A program made the translations under genes and the position numbers. A DNA stretch of 64,000 nt. It comes from UBA6663 sp044226485 (GTDB lineage: Bacteria; Chloroflexota; Anaerolineae; Anaerolineales; UBA6663). The stretch lies in NCBI GenBank assembly GCA_044226485.1, contig JBGAGY010000019.1, positions 1 through 64,000 on the forward strand, in the 5' to 3' direction. Every line of letters starts with the position of its first letter. The first letter of the stretch is position 1. The notes under the pieces were generated by a model. That model was given only the letters and a program-made list of their open reading frames with translations. It made no database searches and was not told the DNA's origin. Positions 32,459 to 41,236 of this stretch are shown piece after piece.

Positions 32459-33682
32459 ATGAACCTTGGTGAAAACATCCGCGTCGCCCTGCGCGCCCTA
32501 GGCGCCAACAAACTCCGCTCCGCTCTGACGATGCTCGGCATCATCATCGGTGTCGGCGCTGTCGTCGGCCTGTTGGCCATCGGCAACGGCGCCTCGGCGG
32601 TCATCACCAACCAGGTCCAGGGCATCGGCTCGAACCTGGTGCAGGTGGTGGCGGGGCGCATCCGCCAGGGCGGGCAATCCACCCAGGGCACGCTGTATCT
32701 CTCCGATTACAACGCCCTGGAGCGCGAGCTCAAGAACGTGGCCGGGATCGCGCCGCTGGCACAGGCCAGCGGAACTGTGACATACGAACGCGAGACCCTC
32801 TCGGCCCAGGTCACGGCCAGCACGCCGGCCTTCCTCCAGGTGCGCAGTTATGAGATCGCGCGCGGCCGTTTCATCACCGACGCCGATCGCGACCGAGGCT
32901 CGCGGGTCGCTGTCATCGGCAGTGAGACAGCCCGCCAGTTGTTCGCCGGTCTGAACCCCATCGGGCGGACGATCAAGATCAACGGCGTGCAGTTCGATGT
33001 GATCGGCCTGTTCGTCACCAAAGGCGGCGGCGGGTTCGGCAGCGCCGACGAGATCATCGTCATCCCGCTCGAGACGGGCTACGAGCGCCTCTCGGGCTCG
33101 ACGACGGTGCGCAACGGCAAGCAGACGCTCAGCGGCATCAGCATCTCGGCCTCGAGCCCCGACGTGCTCGATCAGGTCAAAAAGGATCTCGAGCGCATCA
33201 TCCGCCGCGAGCACAAACTGCGCAACGGCGACACCAACGACTTCACGATCTTCACGCAGGCCGAACTGCTCAGCACGCTTGGGACCATCACGACGACGCT
33301 GCAGGTGTTCCTCGGCGCGATCGCGGGCATCTCGCTGTTGGTGGGTGGGATCGGGATCATGAACATCATGCTGGTCTCGGTCACCGAGCGCACCCGCGAG
33401 ATCGGCCTGCGCAAGGCCGTCGGCGCACGCCAATCGACGATCCTGGGCCAGTTCCTGGTGGAGACGATCGTGCTCAGCCTCGTGGGCGGGACCCTCGGGA
33501 TCGGCCTCGGCCTGGCGATCGCGTTCGGCGTGACGGTGGCCAATTTGATCCAGGCGCAGGTGACGTGGGAGTCGATCGCCCTGGCCTTCGGCTTTTCGGC
33601 GGCCGTGGGCCTGTTCTTCGGGATTTATCCGGCCTATCGTGCGTCGCGGTTGCGGCCAATCGAGGCTCTGCGCTACGAATGA
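32459..33682 (+). CDS. MacB-like ABC transporter permease (first of two)
   Basis: A 407-residue permease of the MacB/FtsX type without its own ATPase. One N-terminal helix (MLGIIIGVGAVVGLLAIG) is followed by an external MacB_PCD domain (about 45-265). Three C-terminal helices follow the coupling-helix block TERTREIGLRKAVGAR near residue 315. It ends in YPAYRASRLRPIEALRYE. It shares a single ATPase (35488) with a second permease (36232). A 107-bp segment (33287-33393) is identical in DNA to that gene although the rest is diverged. Confidence 0.9.
   Translation: MNLGENIRVALRALGANKLRSALTMLGIIIGVGAVVGLLAIGNGASAVITNQVQGIGSNLVQVVAGRIRQGGQSTQGTLYLSDYNALERELKNVAGIAPLAQASGTVTYERETLSAQVTASTPAFLQVRSYEIARGRFITDADRDRGSRVAVIGSETARQLFAGLNPIGRTIKINGVQFDVIGLFVTKGGGGFGSADEIIVIPLETGYERLSGSTTVRNGKQTLSGISISASSPDVLDQVKKDLERIIRREHKLRNGDTNDFTIFTQAELLSTLGTITTTLQVFLGAIAGISLLVGGIGIMNIMLVSVTERTREIGLRKAVGARQSTILGQFLVETIVLSLVGGTLGIGLGLAIAFGVTVANLIQAQVTWESIALAFGFSAAVGLFFGIYPAYRASRLRPIEALRYE
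33287..33393 (+). repeat. 107-bp tract identical to 37069-37175
   Basis: Every base matches, including synonymous positions. The tract encodes the second membrane helix and the start of the coupling region of the permease. The copies diverge again at 33394/37176. It is most simply explained by recent gene conversion between the two permease genes. Confidence 0.9.
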
Positions 33683-33926
33683 GGCTCGAAGGCGCTATGG
33701 TTTGAGGTGGTTGATTTGGGCAGCGCCGGGCAACCGGCGATCTCCTTGATAGACAGGCTGTTTCGAGTCGACCTTTATGGTTGATCGTTGGAAACGTGGG
33801 GATCTCTCACATGATCATCCCCAGTGTCCACACATATTGCACACAAACCGGCCCTATGCTCGGGATCGATTGATTTTGAGCTGATTGGACCCTAACGCGC
33901 GCTTGCGCGACTGACGGAGGAGTTGA

Positions 33927-35474
33927 ATGAACGAGAAGAAGAATCGACCGCTTGGCCGCTGGGCCGGCGCCCTGATGGCGGGCGCGTTGATGGTGGCAGC
34001 CTGCGCGCCGCAGCAACAGCAGCAGCCCACCAACGCGACGGTCACCACCATCGACACCCAGAGCGCTGTCGAAGCCTCAGGCCCGATCGAGGCCGAGCAG
34101 AACGCCTCGGTGTTCTGGCGGCTCTCTACCGGCACTGTGGCCACCGTCAACGTCACCGCGGGTCAGAAGGTGAAAGCCGGCGACGTGTTGATGTCGGTCG
34201 ACATCGTGACGGCGCCCCAGAACATCATTCAGGCCCAGGCAGATCTGATCACGGCACAGGACAACCTCAACACGGTGCTCGAAGGGCCCACTGATGACCA
34301 GATCGCCGCCGCGCGGCTGGCCGTGGTTCAGGCGGAAGAGACCTACACCCATACGCAGCGCTCGCTCAACAACGTCCTGCACCCCGATATTGCCTATTAC
34401 GAGGACCAGGTCGCCCGTGCTCAGGAGCGCGTAACTTCCGCGCAGTCAGCGGTGAATGCTGATCAATATCAGATCAGCCTGCGGAATGCGACGGATGCCC
34501 TGAACAGCGCTCGCAGCAACCTGGAGCAGTGGCAGCGCCTCGAGGATCTGTACCCGGGTTATGGCGTCCAGCATGGCGACGGCCTTGTCAACGCCCAGAC
34601 CCGCTTCCAGCGCGCTCAGCAGGATTATGACGTCGCTGTCGCGAACGCCCAGAACTCGGGCACCAACAACGCGAACACCCTGGCCGACGCGCAGGACGCC
34701 TTGAAGGACGCTCAGGCCAACCTTGAAGCTGCCCGGCGCGGCCCCAATCAGGAGGACGTCAACCTGTACACGGCCAAGGCCGATCAGGCCAAGGCCGCCC
34801 TCGACAAGGCGCGCAAGGACCTCGACGATCTCCTCGACGGCGTCAACGACGATGACCTGGCCAAGGCCCAGGCGGCCGTCGACGCTGCGAAGGCCACCGT
34901 GGCGCAACTCACGCTGACGGCTCCGTTCGACGGCGAGATCCTGGCGGTCAACTACCTGCCGGGCGACCCGGTGTCAAACACCGAGGCGGGCGTCGTCCTG
35001 GCGCGTCGCGACAAGCTGCACATCAACGTCAACGTCGACGAGGCCGACATCACGAGCCTGTCGATCGGCGACGCCGTGGCCGTCACCTTCGATGCCATCG
35101 ACGGGCTCGAGCTCTCGGGCTCAGTGGCGAACATCAATCCGGTCGGCGTCTCGACCCAGGGCCTCGTGCGCTACACCGTGCGCGTGGACCTCGACTCGAC
35201 CGATCCGCGAGTGCTCCTGGGCATGACGGCTGACGTCAGCATCGTTACAGCCTCCGAGCGCGGTGTGCTCGCCGTGCCGATCGACGCCGTCCAATCCGAC
35301 AACGACGGCGAGTACGTCAGCCGCGTCAAGGCCGATGGCACGATCGAACGCGTCGCTGTCCAAACCGGGGCGGTGCAGGGCGACCTCATCGTCGTGCGCG
35401 GCAGCCTGTCGGATGGCGACACGGTGCAGGTGCCCGTCGTGGAATCCCAGAGCAACAGCCCATTCGGACGCTGA
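33927..35474 (+). CDS. Lipoprotein HlyD/MacA-like efflux adaptor
   Basis: 515 residues. A lipoprotein signal (LMVAAC, Cys near residue 26) is followed by a split biotinyl-lipoyl domain (VNVTAGQKVKAGDVLMSVD; APFDGEILAVNYLPGDPVSNTEAG). Between them lies a long alpha-helical coiled coil (about 85-325), and beta-barrel and membrane-proximal domains follow. This is a membrane-fusion/adaptor protein for the MacB-like transporter encoded around it. In a cell with one membrane it would bridge membrane and wall rather than inner and outer membranes (inference). The Gln-run after the lipidated Cys is a flexible linker. aggag precedes the start. Confidence 0.88.
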   Translation: MNEKKNRPLGRWAGALMAGALMVAACAPQQQQQPTNATVTTIDTQSAVEASGPIEAEQNASVFWRLSTGTVATVNVTAGQKVKAGDVLMSVDIVTAPQNIIQAQADLITAQDNLNTVLEGPTDDQIAAARLAVVQAEETYTHTQRSLNNVLHPDIAYYEDQVARAQERVTSAQSAVNADQYQISLRNATDALNSARSNLEQWQRLEDLYPGYGVQHGDGLVNAQTRFQRAQQDYDVAVANAQNSGTNNANTLADAQDALKDAQANLEAARRGPNQEDVNLYTAKADQAKAALDKARKDLDDLLDGVNDDDLAKAQAAVDAAKATVAQLTLTAPFDGEILAVNYLPGDPVSNTEAGVVLARRDKLHINVNVDEADITSLSIGDAVAVTFDAIDGLELSGSVANINPVGVSTQGLVRYTVRVDLDSTDPRVLLGMTADVSIVTASERGVLAVPIDAVQSDNDGEYVSRVKADGTIERVAVQTGAVQGDLIVVRGSLSDGDTVQVPVVESQSNSPFGR

Positions 35475-35487
35475 GGCAGGCACACGC

Positions 35488-36219
35488 ATGATCGACATCA
35501 CAGACGTCCGTAAGATCTACAAGATGGGCGACCAGGAAGTCCGCGCCCTGGACGGCATCGACGTCCACATCGGTAAGGGCGAGCTGGCAGCCATCATGGG
35601 GCCTTCGGGCTCGGGCAAGAGCACGCTGCTGGCCATCCTGGGTTGCCTCGACACGCCGACGTCGGGCACCTACAAGCTCGACGGCCTGGCCGTCGAGAAG
35701 ATGACCGACAACCAGCTGGCCGACGTCCGCAACAAGAAGATCGGCTTCGTCTTCCAGCAGTTCATGCTCCTGGCACGCACGTCGGCGCTCGAGAATGTGA
35801 TGCTGCCGCTGACCTACGCGGGCATCACGGGGCGCGAGCGGCGGCGGCGAGCTGAGGAAGCGCTCGAGCGCGTCGGCCTCACGGAGCGCATGCACCACAG
35901 GCCCAACGAGCTCTCCGGTGGCCAGCAACAGCGCGTGGCGATCGCCCGCGCGCTGGCCAACAGCCCCGCCATCCTGCTGGCCGACGAGCCGACCGGCGCG
36001 CTCGACAGCAAGACCGGCGCCGACATCATGGCGCTGTTTCGGAAGCTGCATGAGCACTTCGATCAGACCGTGATCATCGTCACGCATGATCCCGGCATCG
36101 CGTCGCAGACCAATCGCACGCTGCGCATCGCCGACGGCAAGATCGTGGGCGACGAGGCTCACGTCAACGGCCTGTCCGCGAACGGCATGACCGAGGCGGC
36201 CACAATCGCCGCCCATTAA
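35488..36219 (+). CDS. MacB/LolD-type ABC ATP-binding protein
   Basis: A 243-residue ATPase. Walker A GPSGSGKST (near residue 38), Q-loop FVFQQFMLL, signature LSGGQQQRVAIARAL, Walker B ILLADEPTGALDS and the switch histidine VTHD are intact. The tail is slightly extended (DEAHVNGLSANGMTEA). It starts 13 bases after the adaptor and ends 12 bases before the second permease. It is the only ATPase in the cluster and must serve one or both permeases. The upstream in-frame extension into the adaptor gene is a different reading frame and is rejected. Confidence 0.94.
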   Translation: MIDITDVRKIYKMGDQEVRALDGIDVHIGKGELAAIMGPSGSGKSTLLAILGCLDTPTSGTYKLDGLAVEKMTDNQLADVRNKKIGFVFQQFMLLARTSALENVMLPLTYAGITGRERRRRAEEALERVGLTERMHHRPNELSGGQQQRVAIARALANSPAILLADEPTGALDSKTGADIMALFRKLHEHFDQTVIIVTHDPGIASQTNRTLRIADGKIVGDEAHVNGLSANGMTEAATIAAH

Positions 36220-36231
36220 CGAGCAATCACC

Positions 36232-37464
36232 ATGGACTTCGTTGAGAACATCCGCATTGCGCTGCGCGCGCTAGGGGCCAACAAGCTCCGGTCGACGCTG
36301 ACGATGCTCGGCATCATCATTGGCGTCGGCGCCGTCGTCGGCCTGCTGGCCATCGGCAACGGCGCTGCGGCGTCGATCACGTCACAGGTGCAGGGCATCG
36401 GCTCAAACCTGATCCAGATCATCCCGGGCGAGATGCAGAGCGGCATGGGGCGGGCCACCTCGAGCACCGCCGTCCTTACCATGGGCGACTATGACCGCTT
36501 GAGCAAGAGCCTCAAGAACACGGCCGGCATCGCGCCCGTCTCGCAGATCGGCGCCACAGTGACGTATGCCAACGCCACCGACAATCAGACGGTCACGGCC
36601 ACCACGCCCGATTACCTCGTGATCCGCAACCGTGAGATCTTGCGTGGTCGGGCTCTGACCGCCGCTGACGGCGAACGCGCGGCGCGCGTGGCTGTCATCG
36701 GCACCGAGACGGCGCGCAAGGTCTTCGACGGTCTCGACCCGGTGGGCCGCACATTCAAGATCAACGGTGTGCAGTTCGAAGTGGTCGGCCTGCTGGTGGA
36801 GCAGGGTGGTTCGGGCTTCGGCAGCGCCGACGACATCGTTTTGATACCGCTTGAGACGGGCTTCGAACGCCTGATCGGGTCGTCATCGATCCAGAGCGGT
36901 CAGCGCACGATCAACAGCATCGTTGTCTCGTCGGCCACGCCAGAGCTGCTCGACACCGTCACCGGCGACATCGAGCGCCTGCTGCGTCGTGAGCATAAAC
37001 TCACGACAGGTCAGGACAACGATTTTTCGGTCTTCACTCAACAGGAGATCCTGTCGACCCTGGGGACGATCACGACGACGCTGCAGGTGTTCCTCGGCGC
37101 GATCGCGGGCATCTCGCTGTTGGTGGGTGGGATCGGGATCATGAACATCATGCTGGTCTCGGTCACCGAGCGCACTCGTGAGATCGGCCTGCGCAAGGCC
37201 GTCGGAGCTCGACGCAACATCATCCTGGCCCAGTTCCTGACCGAGACGCTCGTGCTGAGCATCTCCGGTGGCCTGCTGGGCATCCTGTTTGGCATCGGCA
37301 TCGGTGCGATCACGACGGCCACCGGCATGCTCACGGCCCAGGTCACCTGGGATTCGATCGCCATGGCCTTCGGCTTCTCGGCCCTCATCGGCCTGTTCTT
37401 CGGCATCTATCCCGCCTATCGCGCCGCCAACCTGCGGCCGATCGAGGCGCTGCGCTACGAGTGA
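36232..37464 (+). CDS. MacB-like ABC transporter permease (second of two)
   Basis: A 410-residue paralogue of the 32459 permease with the same plan: TM1 MLGIIIGVGAVVGLLAIG, external domain, coupling block TERTREIGLRKAVGAR, and end YPAYRAANLRPIEALRYE. The external domains differ (for example IPGEMQSGMGRA versus VAGRIRQGG), which suggests a heterodimeric transporter sharing the 35488 ATPase. A palindromic element follows the stop by 1 base, then comes a two-component system that may regulate the operon. Confidence 0.9.
   Translation: MDFVENIRIALRALGANKLRSTLTMLGIIIGVGAVVGLLAIGNGAAASITSQVQGIGSNLIQIIPGEMQSGMGRATSSTAVLTMGDYDRLSKSLKNTAGIAPVSQIGATVTYANATDNQTVTATTPDYLVIRNREILRGRALTAADGERAARVAVIGTETARKVFDGLDPVGRTFKINGVQFEVVGLLVEQGGSGFGSADDIVLIPLETGFERLIGSSSIQSGQRTINSIVVSSATPELLDTVTGDIERLLRREHKLTTGQDNDFSVFTQQEILSTLGTITTTLQVFLGAIAGISLLVGGIGIMNIMLVSVTERTREIGLRKAVGARRNIILAQFLTETLVLSISGGLLGILFGIGIGAITTATGMLTAQVTWDSIAMAFGFSALIGLFFGIYPAYRAANLRPIEALRYE
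37069..37175 (+). repeat. 107-bp tract identical to 33287-33393
   Basis: This is the partner copy of the tract in the first permease. See the entry at 33287. Confidence 0.9.
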
Positions 37465-37465
37465 G

Positions 37466-37527
37466 AGCATTGGCGATTGGTCGTGGGCGATCGCAAACAC
37501 CATCACCCACAACCAATCGGCCAGCGC
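37466..37527. repeat. Word-built palindrome after the second permease
   Basis: The arms cgattggtcgtgggcgat (37474-37491) and 37502-37519 pair with two G-U-type mismatches. Flanking agcattgg/ccagcgct extend the stem. It begins 2 bases after the permease stop and lies 17 bases before the response-regulator start. Confidence 0.7.
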
Positions 37528-37543
37528 TTATGGCCAACCGCCC

Positions 37544-38227
37544 ATGAAGAAGGTTCTGGTCGTCGACGACGAACCCAAGCTGGCGGCGATCGCGCGAGAC
37601 TATCTGGTCGCGGCGGGGTTCGAGGTCGTGGTGGCGTCGGATGGCCCGCAGGGCCTGGCTTCGGCGCGCCGAGAGCGACCCGACCTGATCGTGCTCGACC
37701 TCATGCTCCCCGGCATGGATGGCCTCGACGTGTGCCGCGAGATCCGGCGCGAGTCGAACGTGCCGATCATCATGCTGACCGCTCGCGTCGAGGAGACCGA
37801 CAAGCTGATCGGTCTCGAGCTCGGCGCCGACGATTACCTCACAAAACCCTTCAGCCCGCGCGAGCTTGTCGCGCGCGTGCGCGTTGTGCTGCGCCGAACA
37901 GCGGGCGGAACCCCACCCGAACTGGTGCGCGCCGGCTCGTTGACGCTCGATCGGGCGCGTTACCAGGCGGATCTCGAGGGCCATTCGCTCGAACTGACGC
38001 CGACCGAGTTTGAGATCCTGTCCACGCTCGCCAGCCAGCCGGGCCGCATCTTCTCGCGCGATCAACTCCTCACCGCCGCGCACGGCGTGTCGTTCGACGG
38101 TTACGAGCGCGCCATCGACTGGCACATTCGCAACCTGCGGCGCAAACTCGAGGGCGACGGCGAACACGACGCCGACCGCGCCCACATCGTGACCGTCCAT
38201 GGGGTCGGGTACAAATATGTCCTCTGA
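37544..38227 (+). CDS. OmpR-family response regulator
   Basis: A 227-residue two-domain regulator. The receiver domain (about 1-120) has DDE, a phospho-Asp near residue 52 in LIVLDLMLPG, Thr in MLTAR, and Lys in LTKPFSPREL. The C-terminal winged helix (about 130-225, LTPTEFEILSTLASQPGRIFSRDQLL, IDWHIRNLRRKLE) is of the OmpR/PhoB type. ATG 37529 would add five residues. It overlaps the histidine kinase by 11 bases. By position it may control the MacAB-like transporter upstream. Confidence 0.93.
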   Translation: MKKVLVVDDEPKLAAIARDYLVAAGFEVVVASDGPQGLASARRERPDLIVLDLMLPGMDGLDVCREIRRESNVPIIMLTARVEETDKLIGLELGADDYLTKPFSPRELVARVRVVLRRTAGGTPPELVRAGSLTLDRARYQADLEGHSLELTPTEFEILSTLASQPGRIFSRDQLLTAAHGVSFDGYERAIDWHIRNLRRKLEGDGEHDADRAHIVTVHGVGYKYVL

Positions 38228-39602
38228 GCGCATCGCTCCGGTGATCGCGCCGCCCGACCCGCGGGCCTCGACCAAGCAGATACGCGGGCGTTTGTTGGGC
38301 CTGTTGGGAAGCGCGCTCGGCCTGACGCTGCTGACCGTGGCGGGCATCCTGGTCCTGATCGGCGTGGCCGTCGGCGTGATGTTCCACGAAGGCGTCCCGC
38401 CCTTCCCAGATCAGATCGGCCGGCTCCGAGGCTATTACCAGACGAACGGTTCCTGGCAGGGCGTGCAGTCGGTCTTTGACGAGCGCTTTTCCAACTGGGT
38501 CCTGATCGGATCCGACGGCCTTGTCTACGCCAGGGGCAAAAACTACGGCGGTGAACTTGGCGAGCCGCTCTTCCGTTCGGACAACCTCGAATTGCGCGTG
38601 CCGTTGCGCAGCGACGGCCAGGTCGTGGGCGAACTCGTGACGTTCGGCGGAATCGGATCTTTCAATGACGTCCTGATCGACGTGATCCGTCAGATCGGTT
38701 TCGTCATGTTCCTGCTGTTCCTGGTTCTGGCCTTCTTTGCAGGCCTCGTGGCCTATCAACTCGCGCGGCGCTATGTGGATCCGTTGGCGGATGTCATCGC
38801 CGCGGCGCAGGCGGTGGCCGGCGGGCAGTTGTCGGCTCGCGCCCCTGTCGGCGGCACGGTCGATCTGCGGGCGCTCAACGACAGCTTCAACCACATGGCC
38901 GACGCGCTCGAACGCAGCAACCTTGAGCGCCGCGAGTTGCTGGCCGACGTGGCCCACGAACTGCGTACGCCACTGAGCATCGTCCAGGGCCGACTCGAAG
39001 GCATGGTGGATGGCATCTACGAGATGACGCCCGAGCAGATCGCGCCGGCGCTCGAAGAGACCTATCTGCTTGAGCGATTGGTGGACGACCTGCGCACGCT
39101 TACCCTGGCTGAGAGCGGGCGGTTGCGTTTCGACATGCGCCCCGTGCAGGTCGTCGACGTCGCGACGCGCGTGGTCGACGTCTTCCAGGCTCAGGCTGTG
39201 GAACGTCGGATCGGTCTGACACTGAACGCGCCGGCCGCGGTGCCGCTGGTGCTCGCTGATCCCCAGCGCCTCGAGCAGATCGTCGGCAATCTCGTCGACA
39301 ACGGATTGCGTTACACGCCGTCGGGCGGTCAGGTGCGACTGGCGATCTCACGGTCGGCGAAGGGCGTCGAGCTATCAGTGTCGGACACGGGGCCGGGCGT
39401 GCCGCCCGACGAAGTGGACCGGGTCTTCGATCGCTTCTGGCGTGGCGAGAAATCGCGCGCGCGCTCGGCGGGCGGCGCAGGGTTGGGGCTCGCGATCGTG
39501 CGGCAACTCGTCGAGGCGCAGGGCGGGAAGGCCCGAGCCGCCTCACCGCCCGGCCAGGGCTTTGAGATCGTCATCGGCTTTCCGTGCGCGGAACCCGGTT
39601 AA
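38217..39602 (+). CDS. Sensor histidine kinase
   Basis: About 461 residues. Two membrane helices (about 25-55 and 160-185) bracket a ~105-residue extracytoplasmic sensor. A HAMP domain follows, then HisKA with phospho-His in ADVAHELRTPLSIVQGRLEG (near 249), and an HATPase with DNGLRYTP, DTGPGVP and GGAGLGLAIV. All catalytic boxes are intact. The start was placed at ATG 38217, overlapping the regulator stop; ATG 38199 adds six residues. It is the cognate partner of the preceding regulator. Confidence 0.93.
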   Translation: MSSERIAPVIAPPDPRASTKQIRGRLLGLLGSALGLTLLTVAGILVLIGVAVGVMFHEGVPPFPDQIGRLRGYYQTNGSWQGVQSVFDERFSNWVLIGSDGLVYARGKNYGGELGEPLFRSDNLELRVPLRSDGQVVGELVTFGGIGSFNDVLIDVIRQIGFVMFLLFLVLAFFAGLVAYQLARRYVDPLADVIAAAQAVAGGQLSARAPVGGTVDLRALNDSFNHMADALERSNLERRELLADVAHELRTPLSIVQGRLEGMVDGIYEMTPEQIAPALEETYLLERLVDDLRTLTLAESGRLRFDMRPVQVVDVATRVVDVFQAQAVERRIGLTLNAPAAVPLVLADPQRLEQIVGNLVDNGLRYTPSGGQVRLAISRSAKGVELSVSDTGPGVPPDEVDRVFDRFWRGEKSRARSAGGAGLGLAIVRQLVEAQGGKARAASPPGQGFEIVIGFPCAEPG

Positions 39603-39607
39603 ACGTC

Positions 39608-39642
39608 GCGCGCCGCCACTCTGTATCGAGTTGGCGGCGCGC
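39608..39642. terminator. Hairpin between the kinase and HDOD genes
   Basis: A GC-rich stem (39608-39618 with 39632-39642), extended by ctc/gag inside, lies between convergent genes. It is probably a bidirectional terminator. Confidence 0.65.
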
Positions 39643-39668
39643 ATGCTTTCGACCTGACGTCGGGTGGA

Positions 39669-40517
39669 TCAGCCGTTCAGCGAGCTCTTGGCGGCCTGGA
39701 TCAGGGGCGTGATCGAGGCGAAGAGAGTCTCGAATTCGTCGCTCTTGACCTTAACGACCTCGAGGGCCGCAGGCTCAATCAGATAGTTGCTGGTGTCTTG
39801 ACCGGCACCGATTCCGTTCTTGACCAGGACGGCGTCTGCGACATGCAACACGGAGGCAAGTTTGTTGGCCGCGCCGCCTTCGCTCGGGTGGTGATGGTGC
39901 GCGATTGCGTCGACCATCAGACTCGGCAGGTTCCAACGCTTGGCCACGGCGGCGCCGAGCGTGGCATGATCGATCCCCAGATACTGGCTCTCAAGATCAA
40001 CGGTCGGCGATGTGCGGGCGTTCATGTTCGGGATCGCCTCTTCCTGAAGAAGCGAGTCGAGCGCCAGCATGCCGATGTCCGCCAGCATGCCGGCGGCGTA
40101 GGCTGCCTCGCCCAGGCCTGGCCCGACGCGGTCGGCCAGGAGGCGCGAGCCCGCTGCCATGCCGATCGCGTGAGTCCACAACTCGCCGCGGTTGAGGCCA
40201 TAGCCGGGCAGGGGTCGGTTCATCAGGTACGACACCGACGCCGACAAGAGCAGGCTCTTGACGTTTTGCTGGCCCAGGAAGTTGACCGCGTGTTTCACCG
40301 AAGCGATGCGATGCGCCGTGGCGAAGTAGGCGGAGTTCGCCAGCCGAAGCACCATGCCCGTCATGGCTTCGTCGAGCGCGAGGACGCCGGCCAGTTTGTC
40401 AGCGTCGTAGCTCGGGTCGCTCACGAGCGCCAGGGCCTTTTGAACGGTATGGCCCATCGGGGAGAGCTTATCGATCTTCTGGATGAGCGGCTCGAGGTTA
40501 ATTTGAGTTTGCAGCAT
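39669..40517 (-). CDS. HDOD domain protein
   Basis: 282 residues covering one HDOD domain (about 15-215: MVLRLANSAYFA, IASVKHAVNFLGQQNVKSLLLSASVSYLM, LWTHAIGMAAGSRLLAD). HDOD proteins are HD-superfamily relatives that usually lack nuclease metal ligands and act in signalling. The C-terminal ~60 residues are not recognised. A lone receiver-domain gene lies upstream on the same strand, with a terminator between, so the two may belong to one pathway but not one transcript. Confidence 0.85.
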   Translation of the reverse strand: MLQTQINLEPLIQKIDKLSPMGHTVQKALALVSDPSYDADKLAGVLALDEAMTGMVLRLANSAYFATAHRIASVKHAVNFLGQQNVKSLLLSASVSYLMNRPLPGYGLNRGELWTHAIGMAAGSRLLADRVGPGLGEAAYAAGMLADIGMLALDSLLQEEAIPNMNARTSPTVDLESQYLGIDHATLGAAVAKRWNLPSLMVDAIAHHHHPSEGGAANKLASVLHVADAVLVKNGIGAGQDTSNYLIEPAALEVVKVKSDEFETLFASITPLIQAAKSSLNG

Positions 40518-40668
40518 GACGACGCCTGTCTCCGCGGCGGAATTGGTATCTTGTTATCTGCCAAGTGCGCACCATCCGCCATAAGGGGCCGGTAAATGTT
40601 GGCCCTTGAGTCGCCCATCGCGATGAGTCGTTTACGCGTAATTCGTCTGCCAGGGAGAACAAACACAG

Positions 40669-40698
40669 CGAGGCCGCGTCCAATCGGACGCGGCCTCG
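40669..40698 (-). terminator. Terminator of the lone receiver gene
   Basis: A perfect 13-bp stem (40669-40681 with 40686-40698) and 4-base loop. On the reverse strand it is followed by a T-rich run (tgtgtttgttc). Confidence 0.8.
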
Positions 40699-40724
40699 TT
40701 ATGCGAAAGGACAGAGTGGTCGTG

Positions 40725-41102
40725 TCAGGCCGCAGTCGGTCGGGCGGCCACGGTGCGGATGACGTCGAGCAGCTGGTCGAGGGCCTGATACTTCGAGACG
40801 AAGCCGCGGGCGCCGGCCGCCTCGGCCCTGGCGCGCACATGGTCGTCGTCGTGCATGCTCAAAATCACGACAGCGCTCGACGGCGCGACCTCGCGCATGC
40901 GTTCTGTGGTCGCGATCCCGTCGAGGGTCGGCATGTCGATGTCCATCAACACGATGTCGGGCTGAAGCACAGGGGCCAACTGAAGGGCCGCTTCACCACT
41001 TTCGGCCTGGCCGACGATCGTCACATCGGGCTCGATCCCGAGCCAGACACTGACGGCCTCGCGCATCACGACCTGATCGTCTACAAGGAGCAGCTTGATC
41101 AT
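40725..41102 (-). CDS. Single-domain response regulator (receiver only)
   Basis: About 125 residues: a NarL-like receiver alone, with DDQ near the N-terminus, phospho-Asp in DIVLMDIDMPTLDG, Ser in ILSMHD, and Lys in GFVSKYQALDQL. It ends after the fifth helix with no DNA-binding domain, so it is CheY-like and relays signals to a protein partner. The start is MIKLLLV at 41102; an ATG at 41111 adds three residues. There is no adjacent kinase. Confidence 0.88.
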   Translation of the reverse strand: MIKLLLVDDQVVMREAVSVWLGIEPDVTIVGQAESGEAALQLAPVLQPDIVLMDIDMPTLDGIATTERMREVAPSSAVVILSMHDDDHVRARAEAAGARGFVSKYQALDQLLDVIRTVAARPTAA

Positions 41103-41236
41103 TCTCAACATCTAGGAAAAAGGGCGCAGGGAGTGCGCTCGATGAACCTAGTTTATACTCAAGTGGGTGAGGCGCCATCCCACCGATGGCCTAGTACCGC
41201 AGCAAACGGGCGCCTTTTTCATAGGAAAGCGGTCCT

